A stretch of 64,000 nt of DNA from CAVZGO01 sp963774935. GTDB lineage: Bacteria; Chloroflexota; Anaerolineae; Anaerolineales; UBA4823. The DNA is taken from positions 372,001 through 436,000 of the forward strand of contig CAVZGO010000001.1 of NCBI GenBank assembly GCA_963774935.1. The letters are read 5' to 3'. The notes under the pieces were generated by a model that worked only from the letters and a program-made list of their open reading frames with translations, was not told the origin of the DNA and did no database searches. Below, in pieces: positions 10,726 through 19,055 of this stretch (the first letter of the stretch is position 1; every line of letters begins with the position of its first letter). Position numbers and translations under genes: made by a program.

Positions 10726-11112
10726 TTATTTTACAACAACGGCTTTACAGTTTTCTCCACATTGGGTCAGGCTGTCCTGTAGCATCCCTGCGGCAGGCTC
10801 TATCGTCACCAGGGTGCGTCCATCAACCAGAATTAAAGTAAGCTTTGGCGCACTCGCTGTTTGAATTTCTTTAACTTCTTCATTCCAAATAAGGGATAGT
10901 GCTTGCATCCATGGGACCTCATCACCATCTTTATAGGATGGGTACAGGGATTGGGTTCCGACATCCACCTGTGTTGGATCTGGATACGTTTCTTGAATTA
11001 CAACGGCTTCAGGCTCTGGATAGGAAGCAGATTTAGTATCACTTGATGATTGGCAAGCAGCCAGCACCAGGGATAGCGCCACCAGGCTTACCATTAGATA
11101 ACGAAATTTCAT
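10726..11112 (-). CDS. small secreted lipoprotein of unknown function
   Basis: The start is ATG 11112, because AGGAGG lies at the right distance upstream; longer in-frame starts lack a ribosome site. The 128-residue product has a lipoprotein signal peptide (about residues 1-20, lipobox LAAC), a short acidic proline/tyrosine-rich linker, and a domain ending with a CGENC cysteine pair. The phrases VDGRTLVTIEPAAG and LIWNEEVKEIQT look like a small beta-rich domain. I do not recognise the family. It stands alone, divergent from the recombinase gene. Confidence 0.7.
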   Translation of the reverse strand: MKFRYLMVSLVALSLVLAACQSSSDTKSASYPEPEAVVIQETYPDPTQVDVGTQSLYPSYKDGDEVPWMQALSLIWNEEVKEIQTASAPKLTLILVDGRTLVTIEPAAGMLQDSLTQCGENCKAVVVK

Positions 11113-11274
11113 TGTTCCTCCTGAATAAAAGCAACTTGCGAAGACTTGAGTCAAAACACTCAGCAATTATACCTATGAAAATGGCCTGTAATTGACATTT
11201 TGCTAAATTTCAGGTAAACTTAATAAGGCTATACGAAAAATCTATCCGCAATCATTATTCAACCGGAGGGACTT

Positions 11275-12201
11275 ATGACTCCTGATTCAATTCCTTCTAA
11301 CGCCAGCCAAATCGTGACCTCTGCACACATAACCTCACAGAGCTTCCTGGCACCCACACTGAAAGCCTGGCAAATATACCTGGAAGACCAGGGAAATTCG
11401 CCAAATACCGTGAAGGCTTTTATCGCTGACCTCCGTTTGCTGGCATCTTATTTATCCCCTGATCGTACATTGGGCAGCATCTCGACTGGCGACCTCAATG
11501 CCTTTCTAGATTGGCTGCAAACTGGACGGGGTGTGCCGTGTAGTCCGAAATCGCTCTCGCGCCGGATTACTTCAATAAAGGCTTTCTTCCGCTGGTTACA
11601 TCAGAACGCGGTGATTATGTTGGATCCTGCTGAGCGAGTTTTACAAAAATCAGTGCTCAGCCCGCTGCCTGAGGTGCTTACGTCCGAAGAAACTGAAAGC
11701 GTTCTGGCAGTAGCAATGTCTCATCGCCAGGCGAGTAAACCGGATTGCCGGCCTTATGCACTGCTCTCTTTGCTTCTTTCAACCGGTATTAAGAAAGGTG
11801 AATGCCTGGCTCTCAGTCCAAACCATATCGACCTGGAAGCGCCAACCGGCCCATTGCTCTTTGTTCGTTATGCCAGCCCGCAACATCGTTATAAGGAACG
11901 CAAGATTGCATTACCTGATAGTTGGGTCGCTGCCTATCACGAGTATAAGACCCAATACCCGGTAGACGAAACCCTTTTCCCCTGGTCCCCGCGCCGGCTG
12001 GAATATTTGCTCGAAGATCTCGGTGAAGAAGCTGGTTTTAAAAAGCATCTATCGTTTGATATGTGTCGCTGGACATCTGCCCTGATAGATTGGCGCTCGG
12101 AAAGTGATCGCAATAAAATTCGCCAAAAACTGGGGATATCGAAAATTCAATGGCGTGAGGTCAGCATGAAATTGGAACAGCTGGCTGAACGATCACTTTG
12201 A
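11275..12201 (+). CDS. degenerate tyrosine recombinase (XerC/D-like), probably catalytically inactive
   Basis: 308 residues with the two-domain layout of phage-type integrases: a SAM-like core-binding domain (about residues 25-115: NSPNTVKAFIADLRLL, SRRITSIKAFFRWL) and a catalytic-fold domain (about 135-300). Aligned by eye with E. coli XerD, the first catalytic arginine is lysine (STGIKKGE), the strand lysine is kept (YKERKIAL), the HxxR box reads DMCR, the second histidine is isoleucine (KLGISK) and the nucleophilic tyrosine position is serine. The frame is intact and GGAGG precedes ATG 11275, so the gene looks maintained. It may bind DNA without cutting it. No attachment repeats or mobile genes lie nearby. 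Confidence 0.8.
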   Translation: MTPDSIPSNASQIVTSAHITSQSFLAPTLKAWQIYLEDQGNSPNTVKAFIADLRLLASYLSPDRTLGSISTGDLNAFLDWLQTGRGVPCSPKSLSRRITSIKAFFRWLHQNAVIMLDPAERVLQKSVLSPLPEVLTSEETESVLAVAMSHRQASKPDCRPYALLSLLLSTGIKKGECLALSPNHIDLEAPTGPLLFVRYASPQHRYKERKIALPDSWVAAYHEYKTQYPVDETLFPWSPRRLEYLLEDLGEEAGFKKHLSFDMCRWTSALIDWRSESDRNKIRQKLGISKIQWREVSMKLEQLAERSL

Positions 12202-12318
12202 CACCATCGAAAGAACCATTGCCAGGATAATAATTACACTGATAACCAGGAAAACAATCGATTGTGTCCGCAATGCCTTCTGTTGGGCGTTATTCTTACT
12301 TTTAGGCTTATTCGGCAT
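12193..12318 (-). CDS. 41-residue single-helix membrane peptide downstream of uvrC
   Basis: ATG 12318 is preceded by GAGGAG at normal spacing and opens a 41-codon frame to TGA at 12193. The product has a basic, polar first half (MPNKPKSKNNAQQKALR) and one hydrophobic helix (about residues 20-39), the pattern of a small inner-membrane protein. It begins 35 bases after the uvrC stop on the same strand, so it is probably co-transcribed, and overlaps the convergent recombinase end by nine bases. No family is recognised. The ribosome site and the non-random composition support it as real. Confidence 0.6.
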   Translation of the reverse strand: MPNKPKSKNNAQQKALRTQSIVFLVISVIIILAMVLSMVSK

Positions 12319-12353
12319 AATAAATCTCCTCTATAAATAGACTGCGGAGTGCT

Positions 12354-14216
12354 TCACTCCAAGTTTGCTTTGATTGCATCTGCCAGGATTGTAGTTATTC
12401 CGGGCACAGCAGTTAATTCTTCCAGTGATGCATCTCGGATATCGTCAATGGAACCAAAACGGCTAAGCAATGCCTTGCGCTTGGCGGGACCGATACCGGG
12501 AATACCATCCAGCTTCGATACCACTCCCTCCCGAGCACGGCGATTACGGTGTGCCGTAATGGCGAAACGATGCGCCTCGTCGCGAATGCGTTGGACGAGA
12601 TAAAGTCCCTGGGACTGGCGCGGTAGCAGCAAAGGCATAGGTTTACCCGGAATAAACAGCTCCTCTAGCTGTTTAGCCAGGCTGACTACCGGCACCTTAT
12701 CTGTCAGCCCAAAACGCTGCAAAACAGCGACTGCACGCCCCAATTGTCCCTTTCCGCCATCTACCATTAACAGGTCTGGCAGCAGGGCAAAGGATGGGTC
12801 TGGTTTTTTACCAGGCATTTCGGCTTCATCTTGAATAGCTTTCCAGCGGTTGAAACGGCGGGACAACACTTCTTCCATGCTGGCAAAATCATCAGGACCA
12901 GTCACACTTCGAATATTGAAACGCCTGTAAAGTGCTTTTTTGGGTATCCCCTGCTCGAATACCACCATGCTGCCAACAGCCGCCGTACCCTGGGTATTTG
13001 AGATATCGTAGCACTCGATGCGGTTCAGTGGATTTACCAACTCAAGAGACTCTTGTAGCTCAGCCAAAGCCTGTTCCTGGCGATGGCGATCGGTATCCCA
13101 TTGCGCCTGCAGACTGCGCAGCGTCTCAGCCGCGTTCTCCGCAGCCATTTGGATCAGCTCCTGCTGGACACCCTGGTGGGGAACCAGAATTTCAACCATA
13201 TCACCCCCACGCTTCTGGCTGAGCCATTGACGGATTATGTTTGCCTCTTCCACTTCATTGGGAAGCAGTACCTGGGGCGGCACTACAGGCGCCTGGTCAT
13301 AAAACTGCTTGATGAATTCAGCCATCACATCCGCATCTGACGCTAACGAGGCACCCTCAAGAAGGAAATAATCACGTCCAATAAGCTTACCACCGCGGAT
13401 GAAAAAAACTTGCACACAGGCTTCCCCATTCGATCGCGCCATCGCCAGCACATCCGAGTCAATATAATCATTCGAGACAACTTTTTGGCGTTCAACTACA
13501 TTTTCAATCGCTCGAATTTGATCCCGCAGTGCTGCTGCTTTCTCGAAACGCAACTGCTCGGCTGCCAGCTCCATTTCGGATTGAAGTCGAGAGACAATCG
13601 GTTCTGTCCGACCTTGCAAGAACTGGCAAAGATCATCGATCATCTGTCGGTAACCATCCTGGCTTACTACTCCAATACAAGGCGCATTGCACAATTTAAT
13701 ATCATAATACAGGCAGGCACGCTCGTCCTGACCAGTGATATCACGGTCACACGTCAGATATGGGAACATCCTTCTCAGCACATCCAGGGTCTGATGAACA
13801 GCCCATACACTGGTATAGGGCCCAAAATATCGTGAGCCATCCTGCACCATATAACGGGTGACAGTCACCCTGGGATAATCATCTTGCCAGTGAACCTTTA
13901 TATAGGGGTAGCGCTTGTCATCTTTCAAACGGACATTGAAGTGCGGCCGGTGGCGCTTGATCAGATTCATCTCCAAAATCAGCGCTTCCAGCTCAGAGCC
14001 CACGACGATCCATTCGATCGATTCGATTTTTGTTACCAGTTTTTGGGTCCGGGGATGGTGCTGTGTCGTGCTGTGGAAGTAGGAACGCACGCGATTACGC
14101 AGGTTAATTGCTTTTCCCACGTATATCACAATACCATCAGCGTCTTTCATAATATAAACGCCGGGTTTTCCAGGCAAGGTATTCAGAGTACCTGCAAGTT
14201 GTTCGGAAACTTCCAT
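12354..14216 (-). CDS. uvrC: excinuclease ABC subunit C
   Basis: Makes the dual incisions around DNA lesions in nucleotide excision repair, working with UvrAB. It has 620 residues, a normal length. Domains in order: GIY-YIG nuclease (about 12-95, GVYIMKDADGIVIYVGKAINLRNRV), a cysteine-containing region (about 155-180), UVR motif (about 205-240), the RNase H-like endonuclease with IECYDISNTQGTAAVGSMVVF and LLMVDGGKGQLG, and C-terminal tandem helix-hairpin-helix motifs (LDGIPGIGPAKRKALL). The frame is intact. It is divergent from pncC, and a small membrane-peptide gene follows. Confidence 0.96.
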   Translation of the reverse strand: MEVSEQLAGTLNTLPGKPGVYIMKDADGIVIYVGKAINLRNRVRSYFHSTTQHHPRTQKLVTKIESIEWIVVGSELEALILEMNLIKRHRPHFNVRLKDDKRYPYIKVHWQDDYPRVTVTRYMVQDGSRYFGPYTSVWAVHQTLDVLRRMFPYLTCDRDITGQDERACLYYDIKLCNAPCIGVVSQDGYRQMIDDLCQFLQGRTEPIVSRLQSEMELAAEQLRFEKAAALRDQIRAIENVVERQKVVSNDYIDSDVLAMARSNGEACVQVFFIRGGKLIGRDYFLLEGASLASDADVMAEFIKQFYDQAPVVPPQVLLPNEVEEANIIRQWLSQKRGGDMVEILVPHQGVQQELIQMAAENAAETLRSLQAQWDTDRHRQEQALAELQESLELVNPLNRIECYDISNTQGTAAVGSMVVFEQGIPKKALYRRFNIRSVTGPDDFASMEEVLSRRFNRWKAIQDEAEMPGKKPDPSFALLPDLLMVDGGKGQLGRAVAVLQRFGLTDKVPVVSLAKQLEELFIPGKPMPLLLPRQSQGLYLVQRIRDEAHRFAITAHRNRRAREGVVSKLDGIPGIGPAKRKALLSRFGSIDDIRDASLEELTAVPGITTILADAIKANLE

Positions 14217-14331
14217 AGCGCGCTTATTTTAACACGGTCGATCTATGTCAGATTAAATGAAAGTAAACAGAACCTAAGTCAATGAAAGGCTAGTATTTCT
14301 GTGACCTAAAATGAATATATAATTTATTGAA

Positions 14332-14815
14332 ATGCGAATCAAACCTGTTGAAGTCCAAATTGGAGAGATATTGCGCGGCAGGAAACTCACCCTGGCAACT
14401 GCTGAATCATGCACGGGTGGATTGATCGGCCATATGCTGACCAATGTCCCAGGCTCATCCGATTACTACCTGGGAGGGGTGATCGCTTACGCAAACAGTG
14501 TGAAACACAATCAGCTGGGAGTTCACCTGGAGTCGCTGGCACGATTCGGTGCCGTCAGCCAGGAAGTTGTGCTTGAAATGAGTCGCGGAACGCGTCAGAG
14601 CGCTACAAGCTGACATCGGTCTCGCCGTCAGCGGTATTGCAGGCCCTGGAGGAAGCAGCCTGGAGAAACCAGTCGGTTATACATGGATCGGTTTAAGCGA
14701 CGCAAATGTTGAATTGAGCTGGAATTATATCTGGACAGGCAGCCGAAGGGAAAACAAAAGACTTACCGCGGTGCAGGCTCTCCATCTGCTGCTAGACCAT
14801 TTGATTGCGAAATGA
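14332..14815 (+). CDS. pncC: nicotinamide-nucleotide amidohydrolase (CinA C-terminal domain), one frame break
   Basis: Deamidates nicotinamide mononucleotide to nicotinate mononucleotide in pyridine-nucleotide salvage. It is a stand-alone CinA-C domain: LATAESCTGGLIGHMLTNVPGSS and GGVIAYANSVKHNQLGV in the first frame, then a break near 14599, then ADIGLAVSGIAGPGG and KPVGYTWIGL one base later. Removing one base gives 160 residues, typical of a single-domain PncC. The start is ATG 14332. The full-length CinA N-terminal domain is absent. Confidence 0.88.
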
Positions 14816-14856
14816 CAGCTTTCACAAGTCCCCTTAAATAATCAGGAGATCTCATT

Positions 14857-15093
14857 ATGATACCAATTGAGGTGACCGCCAGATTCTCTCGCCAGGGTGA
14901 GATCATCCCAAAGGATTTTTTCTGGCAAAACACTCATTATCCGGTGATATCAATCGGGCGCCACTGGCAGGATGATAAAGGCTATCACATCCTGGTCATG
15001 ACGCCCGACGAAGTGGTGCATGAGCTGGTTTTTGTTGCAGGCGAGATGTCATGGTATTTGGCAGGTATTGGCAACCAGCGCCTTCCAACCTGA
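14857..15093 (+). CDS. conserved-looking 78-residue protein of unknown function
   Basis: ATG 14857 follows an AGGAG ribosome site and comes 41 bases after pncC on the same strand. The product is compact and soluble, rich in beta-strand patterns (VTARFSRQGEIIPKDFFW, YHILVMTPDEVVHELVF), with several tryptophans and no cysteines. The layout resembles small single-domain proteins with an SH3-like or beta-barrel fold, but no family is recognised. It is convergent with metG. Confidence 0.65.
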   Translation: MIPIEVTARFSRQGEIIPKDFFWQNTHYPVISIGRHWQDDKGYHILVMTPDEVVHELVFVAGEMSWYLAGIGNQRLPT

Positions 15094-15126
15094 CCCCACC
15101 TACATCTTCAGTCTCCTGAACTTAAA

Positions 15127-16912
15127 TTATTTGCCCAGGCGTGAACGCTCCTGATCGATTATTTCCGCTTCTAGCTTGCGGAATAACGGCGCTGGTTGCT
15201 GCAAGGTCTGGCCAGGTACTCAGCTGGCTGGGCTGCCAGGTTTCACTGGCATCGTTGGGATGATAGCGCAATACATCATGGACGCCAAGAGGGTCACTGA
15301 CTGACTCGACATATTGCGTTCCAAATAGAGGGCGCGTATACCCCAGGTACGAGTGTAACCGCTCGCATGTAAAGGGCAAAAATGGCGCCAGGAGCACCTT
15401 AAGACTATCAATCGCACGCAGGGCAGTGTAAATTGTCTTGGCAGCCGCATCTCGATCCGTTTTGATTTCAAACCAGGGCCCCGTCTGATCTAAATAAAAA
15501 TTGACTTCTCCTGCAAGCCGCATCGCCTCTATCAATGCTGCTCGCAGCCGGACTGCATCGAGGTGTTCAGCCACACTGTTGAACCCGGCATCCACTGCCG
15601 CCAATAAATCAAGATCTATCTGGCGCAGCTCGCCGGGTTCAGGGACATAACCCTGCCAGTGTTTGTAGGCAAAAGAGAGCACTCGATTGACCAGGTTACC
15701 CCATGTTCCAACCAGCTCGGTATTATTACGGCGAAGGAAATCTTCCCAATCCCAATCGGAATCTTTCGATTCAGGCATGTTTGCCGTCAAATAATATCGC
15801 AACGGATCTGGATCATAGCGGCTTAGAAAATCTAAGCCCCAAACCGCCCAGTTCCGGCTGCCCGATATTTTCTTACCTTCAAGATTCATGAATTCATTCG
15901 CAGGAACATCAAAAGGAAGGTTCAACTTTTCTCCATTGCGTTCCAGGAAAATTTCACCAAAACATTCGCCGGCGCCGATTAATTGGCCTGGCCAGATGAC
16001 TGCATGAAACGGAATATTATCTTTTCCAATAAAATAATAAGCACGCGCATTTGGATTGAACCACCACTGCTCCCAGGCGTCTGGGCGTCCTTCTAGCTGT
16101 GCCCATTCAATCGCTGCTGACAGGTAACCGATCACCGCTTCAAACCACACATACAGGCATTTTCCATTCCATCCCTCTGCTGGCACCGGGATACCCCAAT
16201 CCAGGTCGCGCGTGATCGCACGACCATGCAGCCCATCGGCTAAAATTTGTCCCAGAGACTGCCGGAGGACATTCGGACGCCAGTAATCTTCCCGTTGGCG
16301 CAGGAATTCAACAATACTTACCTCTAAGCTGCCCAGGTCGAGGTAAAAGTGTTCTGTCTCTCGGAGCTCAGGTGTGCTGCCGTCGATCTTCGAGCGCGGG
16401 TTGATCAGCAAAGTGGCATCCAACAAGCTGCCACAACCATCACATTGGTCGCCACGTGCATTTGGATAACCACATAAATAGCATGTGCCTTCGACGTAGC
16501 GATCAGGTAAAAATCGTCCCTGCGTCACTGCATACCATTGCTGTTGGCGCTCCTGGTACAGGAAACCATTTTTCTGTAACGCCAAGAAAATCGACTGAGA
16601 AACTTTAAAATGATTCGCCGTATGGGTGCTGGTAAAGAGATCATAGCTTAGGCCAAGCTTCTGGAACAATTCCAGGAACCCGCGGTGAAATTGTTGGTAA
16701 ATTTCCAGCGGTGTTGTACCGTCCGCATCAGCCCGGACAGCCACTGGCGTGCCATGAGCATCCGATCCGGAGACCATGATGACCTGGTTGCCTTTAAGCC
16801 GGTGGTATCGCGCGAATATATCTGCCGGTAGATAAGAGCCGGTAATATTCCCAACGTGAATCAAAGAATTGGCATAAGGCCAGGCGACTGCAACAAGTAT
16901 ATTGTCCGACAT
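15127..16912 (-). CDS. metG: methionyl-tRNA synthetase, frame break near the C-terminus
   Basis: Class I synthetase that charges tRNA-Met. ATG 16912 follows GGAGG. Signature sequences are VAVAWPYANSLIHVGN (HIGH-type), the zinc knuckle CYLCGYPNARGDQCDGC (about 143-160), KDNIPFHAVIWPG and KKISGSRNW (KMSKS-type, carrying KKISGS). The anticodon-binding helical domain follows. The frame breaks at about 15217; one base later the tail reads LFRKLEAEIIDQERSRLGK and stops at TAA 15127-15129. Removing one base gives 594 residues. Expression appears to be controlled by an attenuator with a Met-rich leader peptide directly upstream. Confidence 0.93.
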
Positions 16913-16983
16913 GATTAACCTCCGTGATGTGACGGGTTCCTAATAATAATGCTCATCACTTTCTTTCGAGTTGAAATGATATC

Positions 16984-17016
16984 AAAATAAAAGGGCTGTC
17001 CGATCTGGACAGCCCT
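16984..17016 (-). terminator. intrinsic terminator in the metG leader (attenuator)
   Basis: On the minus strand AGGGCTGTCC (17016-17007) pairs perfectly over ten bases with GGACAGCCCT (17001-16992) across a 5-base loop and is followed by TTTTATTTT. It lies 20 bases past the leader-peptide stop and about 72 bases before the metG ATG. It is the final (3:4) hairpin of the proposed attenuator and may also end sigma-factor transcripts. Confidence 0.88.
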
Positions 17017-17035
17017 GGAGACTTCACTCAAAAGG

Positions 17036-17152
17036 TTACCCCTTCTGGCAATTTCCCGCGGCTGCCCACCTCAGGGCAAATCCGGTCATATCCATATTAC
17101 GCATCATCATGGTTGCAAATTTAGCGATTGAGACACCGTTTTTAGCACACAT
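17036..17152 (-). CDS. Met-rich leader peptide of metG (38 codons)
   Basis: An ORF from ATG 17152 to TAA 17036. Residues 14-22 read TMMMRNMDM, so five of eight consecutive codons (15-22) are ATG. A cysteine pair at residues 2 and 35 and a Trp at 29 are also present. The ORF lies between a strong promoter and the terminator that precedes metG, which is where a regulatory leader peptide is expected. No ribosome-binding site precedes it, and the likely transcription start coincides with the ATG, so translation would be leaderless. The peptide itself probably has no function beyond being translated. Confidence 0.7.
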   Translation of the reverse strand: MCAKNGVSIAKFATMMMRNMDMTGFALRWAAAGNCQKG

Positions 17153-17158
17153 GCAACA

Positions 17159-17187
17159 AGTTTATATCCTGATATTGGATTTGTCAA
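17159..17187 (-). promoter_or_regulatory. sigma-70-type promoter for the metG leader
   Basis: TTGACA (17187-17182) is followed either by TATAAA (17166-17161, spacing 15) or by TAAACT (17164-17159, spacing 17). Both registers place the transcription start at or within a base or two of the leader ATG at 17152. It lies just downstream of the sigma-factor stop codon. Confidence 0.65.
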
Positions 17188-17201
17188 TACAACCTTACAG
17201 C

Positions 17202-18374
17202 CTAGCTGACATACTCTCGCAATAAACGGGTGACACAAGGCTGGCGCAGGTGTCTCAAGGCTTTACCTTCAATTTGGCGGATACGTTCACGCGTCAGGCC
17301 AAATTTCTGACCCACCTCTTCTAAGGTATATGGTCGATCTTGCCCTAAGCCAAAACGCATCTTGATGATGCGTGCTTCGCGAGGCGAGAGCGTAGAAAGC
17401 ACCTGGTCAACTCGTTCTCGCAGCATATTTTGATAGACCAGTTGTGCCGGGCTGGGAGAGCTTTCATCTTCTACGTACATACCAAAATCTGAATCTTCCT
17501 CATCGCCTACCGGCGCTTCAAGAGAAATGGTGGGTTGGGCGACCTGGATCATCCACTGTACTTTGTTCGGCTCAACGTCCATTTGAACAGCCAGCTCATT
17601 AACGGTGGGATTACGACCTAATTCTTGTTCGAGGTCCTGGGTGGCTTTGTAAAGCTGTCTTAGCCGGTCAGCCATGTGGACAGGCACTCGTATTGTGCGG
17701 CTCTGATCAGCAATCGACCGGGTAATGCTCTGGCGGATCCACCATGTGGCATACGTTGAAAAACGAAAACCACGGCGATAATCATATTTCTCGGCTGCCC
17801 GGATCAAACCAAGGTTGCCTTCCTGAATAAGATCCAGGAATGGCACGCCATGCCCGATATACTTGCGAGCAATACTGACCACTAATCGGGTGTTTGCGCG
17901 GATGATATAGTCGCGGGCAGTGAAACCATCCTGGATGATGACCTCTAACTCGGCACGCCGGCGAGGGGATACCCGACCGTTAGCCTTGATTAATTCCCTC
18001 CTGGCATGGTAAGCGCGTTCCATACGCTGGGCAAGATCAACTTCCTCCTCAACCACCAGCAGCGGAACACGAGACATTTCTTTCAGGTAGAGACTTACAG
18101 AATCGTCTACGGAAATATAGTCTAGGTCAGGAAATTCTTCAACATCTTCGCTATCATTTAATGTTTGGGGGTATGTCTCCGCCCCACCATCATAAATTTC
18201 GATACCCTGGTTGCGCAGCAGCTCGATTAACTCCGGTAGCTGGTCTCCTTCCTCACTGGATGCCAGGTCAATTTCTAGTAAATCGTCAATCGATAGATAC
18301 CCCTGTAATTCCGCTTTCTCGACTAAAATGCCAACCACTTTTTTGTGAATTGCACTATGGTCAGGATCTGGCAT
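17202..18374 (-). CDS. rpoD: primary-type RNA polymerase sigma factor (RpoD/SigA family)
   Basis: Directs core RNA polymerase to -35/-10 promoters. The 390 residues contain region 1.1-like sequence (about 1-60), region 1.2 (DDSVSLYLKEMSRVPLL), region 2 (ANTRLVVSIARKYIGHGVPFLDLIQEGNLGLIRAAEKYDYRRGFRFSTYATWWIRQ is the span at about 160-215, with the RpoD box DLIQEGN), region 3 (RNPTVNELAVQMDV) and region 4 (ERIRQIEGKALRHLR). The linker between regions 1.2 and 2 is short, as in SigA of Gram-positive bacteria. The frame is intact. Whether this is the sole housekeeping factor or one of several paralogues cannot be told here. Confidence 0.92.
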   Translation of the reverse strand: MPDPDHSAIHKKVVGILVEKAELQGYLSIDDLLEIDLASSEEGDQLPELIELLRNQGIEIYDGGAETYPQTLNDSEDVEEFPDLDYISVDDSVSLYLKEMSRVPLLVVEEEVDLAQRMERAYHARRELIKANGRVSPRRRAELEVIIQDGFTARDYIIRANTRLVVSIARKYIGHGVPFLDLIQEGNLGLIRAAEKYDYRRGFRFSTYATWWIRQSITRSIADQSRTIRVPVHMADRLRQLYKATQDLEQELGRNPTVNELAVQMDVEPNKVQWMIQVAQPTISLEAPVGDEEDSDFGMYVEDESSPSPAQLVYQNMLRERVDQVLSTLSPREARIIKMRFGLGQDRPYTLEEVGQKFGLTRERIRQIEGKALRHLRQPCVTRLLREYVS

Positions 18375-18476
18375 GAATCGTTCTCCTGCATGAAACCTTC
18401 CGCAGTATTGAAAACAGTGCGTCAGAATAGATTATCAATGTCGAAGCAATGCGTGAGTTCTTACCAGGTTGGATCA

Positions 18477-19001
18477 CTATGAATCGGAGGTTTGGTCCAA
18501 CAATGCTTTCAAGGCACTCAAACGGGGATCTTCCAGATCATCCTGGTGTACGTGGGGTTGATCATTTAAGTTTTCTCCGCACTCCGGGCAAAGACCTTTA
18601 CAATTTATTCGGCATAAAGGATTGATAGGCATAGCCAGAAGCATCTCATCCCGGATGAAAGGCTCTAAATCGATCTTTCCACTTTCTGGCACCAGCAAAC
18701 CTGAATCAGTAATAGAATTCCTGTTAAAGGCATATAATTCAGAAAAATCGATATCCAACGGTTGGAAGAAATTTGTCAGGCAGCGCACACAATCGGTGTA
18801 CACCGTCGCCTTCAACTTTACCTGCACCAACAATCCCTGTGCAGCCCTGCTGACCCGAACAACACCGAGTAAATTCTCTAAATCCAGATCTGATTGAAGC
18901 CGGATTGAGGGGATTTCAATCGGAAAGTCGCGGACGTAGCCGACATTCTGGTGTATGATGAACCCGACATTTAGTCGGAGAAGATCGCGAGGTTGAGACA
19001 C
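18477..19001 (-). CDS. yceD: YceD/DUF177 family protein
   Basis: A 174-residue member of the DUF177 family, which in most bacteria is encoded just upstream of rpmF (L32) and in plants and E. coli has been linked to 23S rRNA accumulation. It carries the family cysteines: DCVRCL in the middle and CRINCKGLCPECGENLN towards the end, likely a zinc site. GTG 19001 is the apparent start. Unusually, rpmF does not follow: the next gene downstream is the sigma factor, 100 bases on. Confidence 0.82.
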   Translation of the reverse strand: MSQPRDLLRLNVGFIIHQNVGYVRDFPIEIPSIRLQSDLDLENLLGVVRVSRAAQGLLVQVKLKATVYTDCVRCLTNFFQPLDIDFSELYAFNRNSITDSGLLVPESGKIDLEPFIRDEMLLAMPINPLCRINCKGLCPECGENLNDQPHVHQDDLEDPRLSALKALLDQTSDS

Positions 19002-19055
19002 CGGTACGCTTACCTTCCGTTAATGCCAAAGATTATATCATAGATAGGAGGACGA

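Larger units (their letters stand above)
16984..17152 (-). promoter_or_regulatory. metG leader RNA with competing hairpins (ribosome-mediated attenuator)
   Basis: Four pairing segments can be traced in the transcript. Segment 1, TGCCC (17078-17074), pairs with segment 2, GGGCA (17067-17063), reinforced by an outer CGG/CCG. Segment 2 extended, TGGGCAGCC (17068-17060), can instead pair over nine bases, with one G-U, with GGCTGTCCA (17014-17006), the 5' arm of the terminator. The two states exclude each other. Segment 1 begins a few codons after the Met run, so a ribosome stalled there for lack of Met-tRNA would cover it, free segment 2 and prevent termination. This is inferred from pairing only. 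Confidence 0.7.

Noticed and set aside
11275..12201. An integrase marking a genomic island
   Set aside because: No direct repeats at a tRNA, no phage or transfer genes and no change in composition around it; the nearest tRNA is 8 kb away.
17040..17090. A stretch resembling the T-box core (AGGTGGGCAGCCGCGG) upstream of metG
   Set aside because: The match to AGGGTGGNACCGCG needs an insertion, it does not overlap the terminator arm as in a T-box, and it is codons of the Met-rich ORF. No specifier stem was found. A T-box profile search would settle it.
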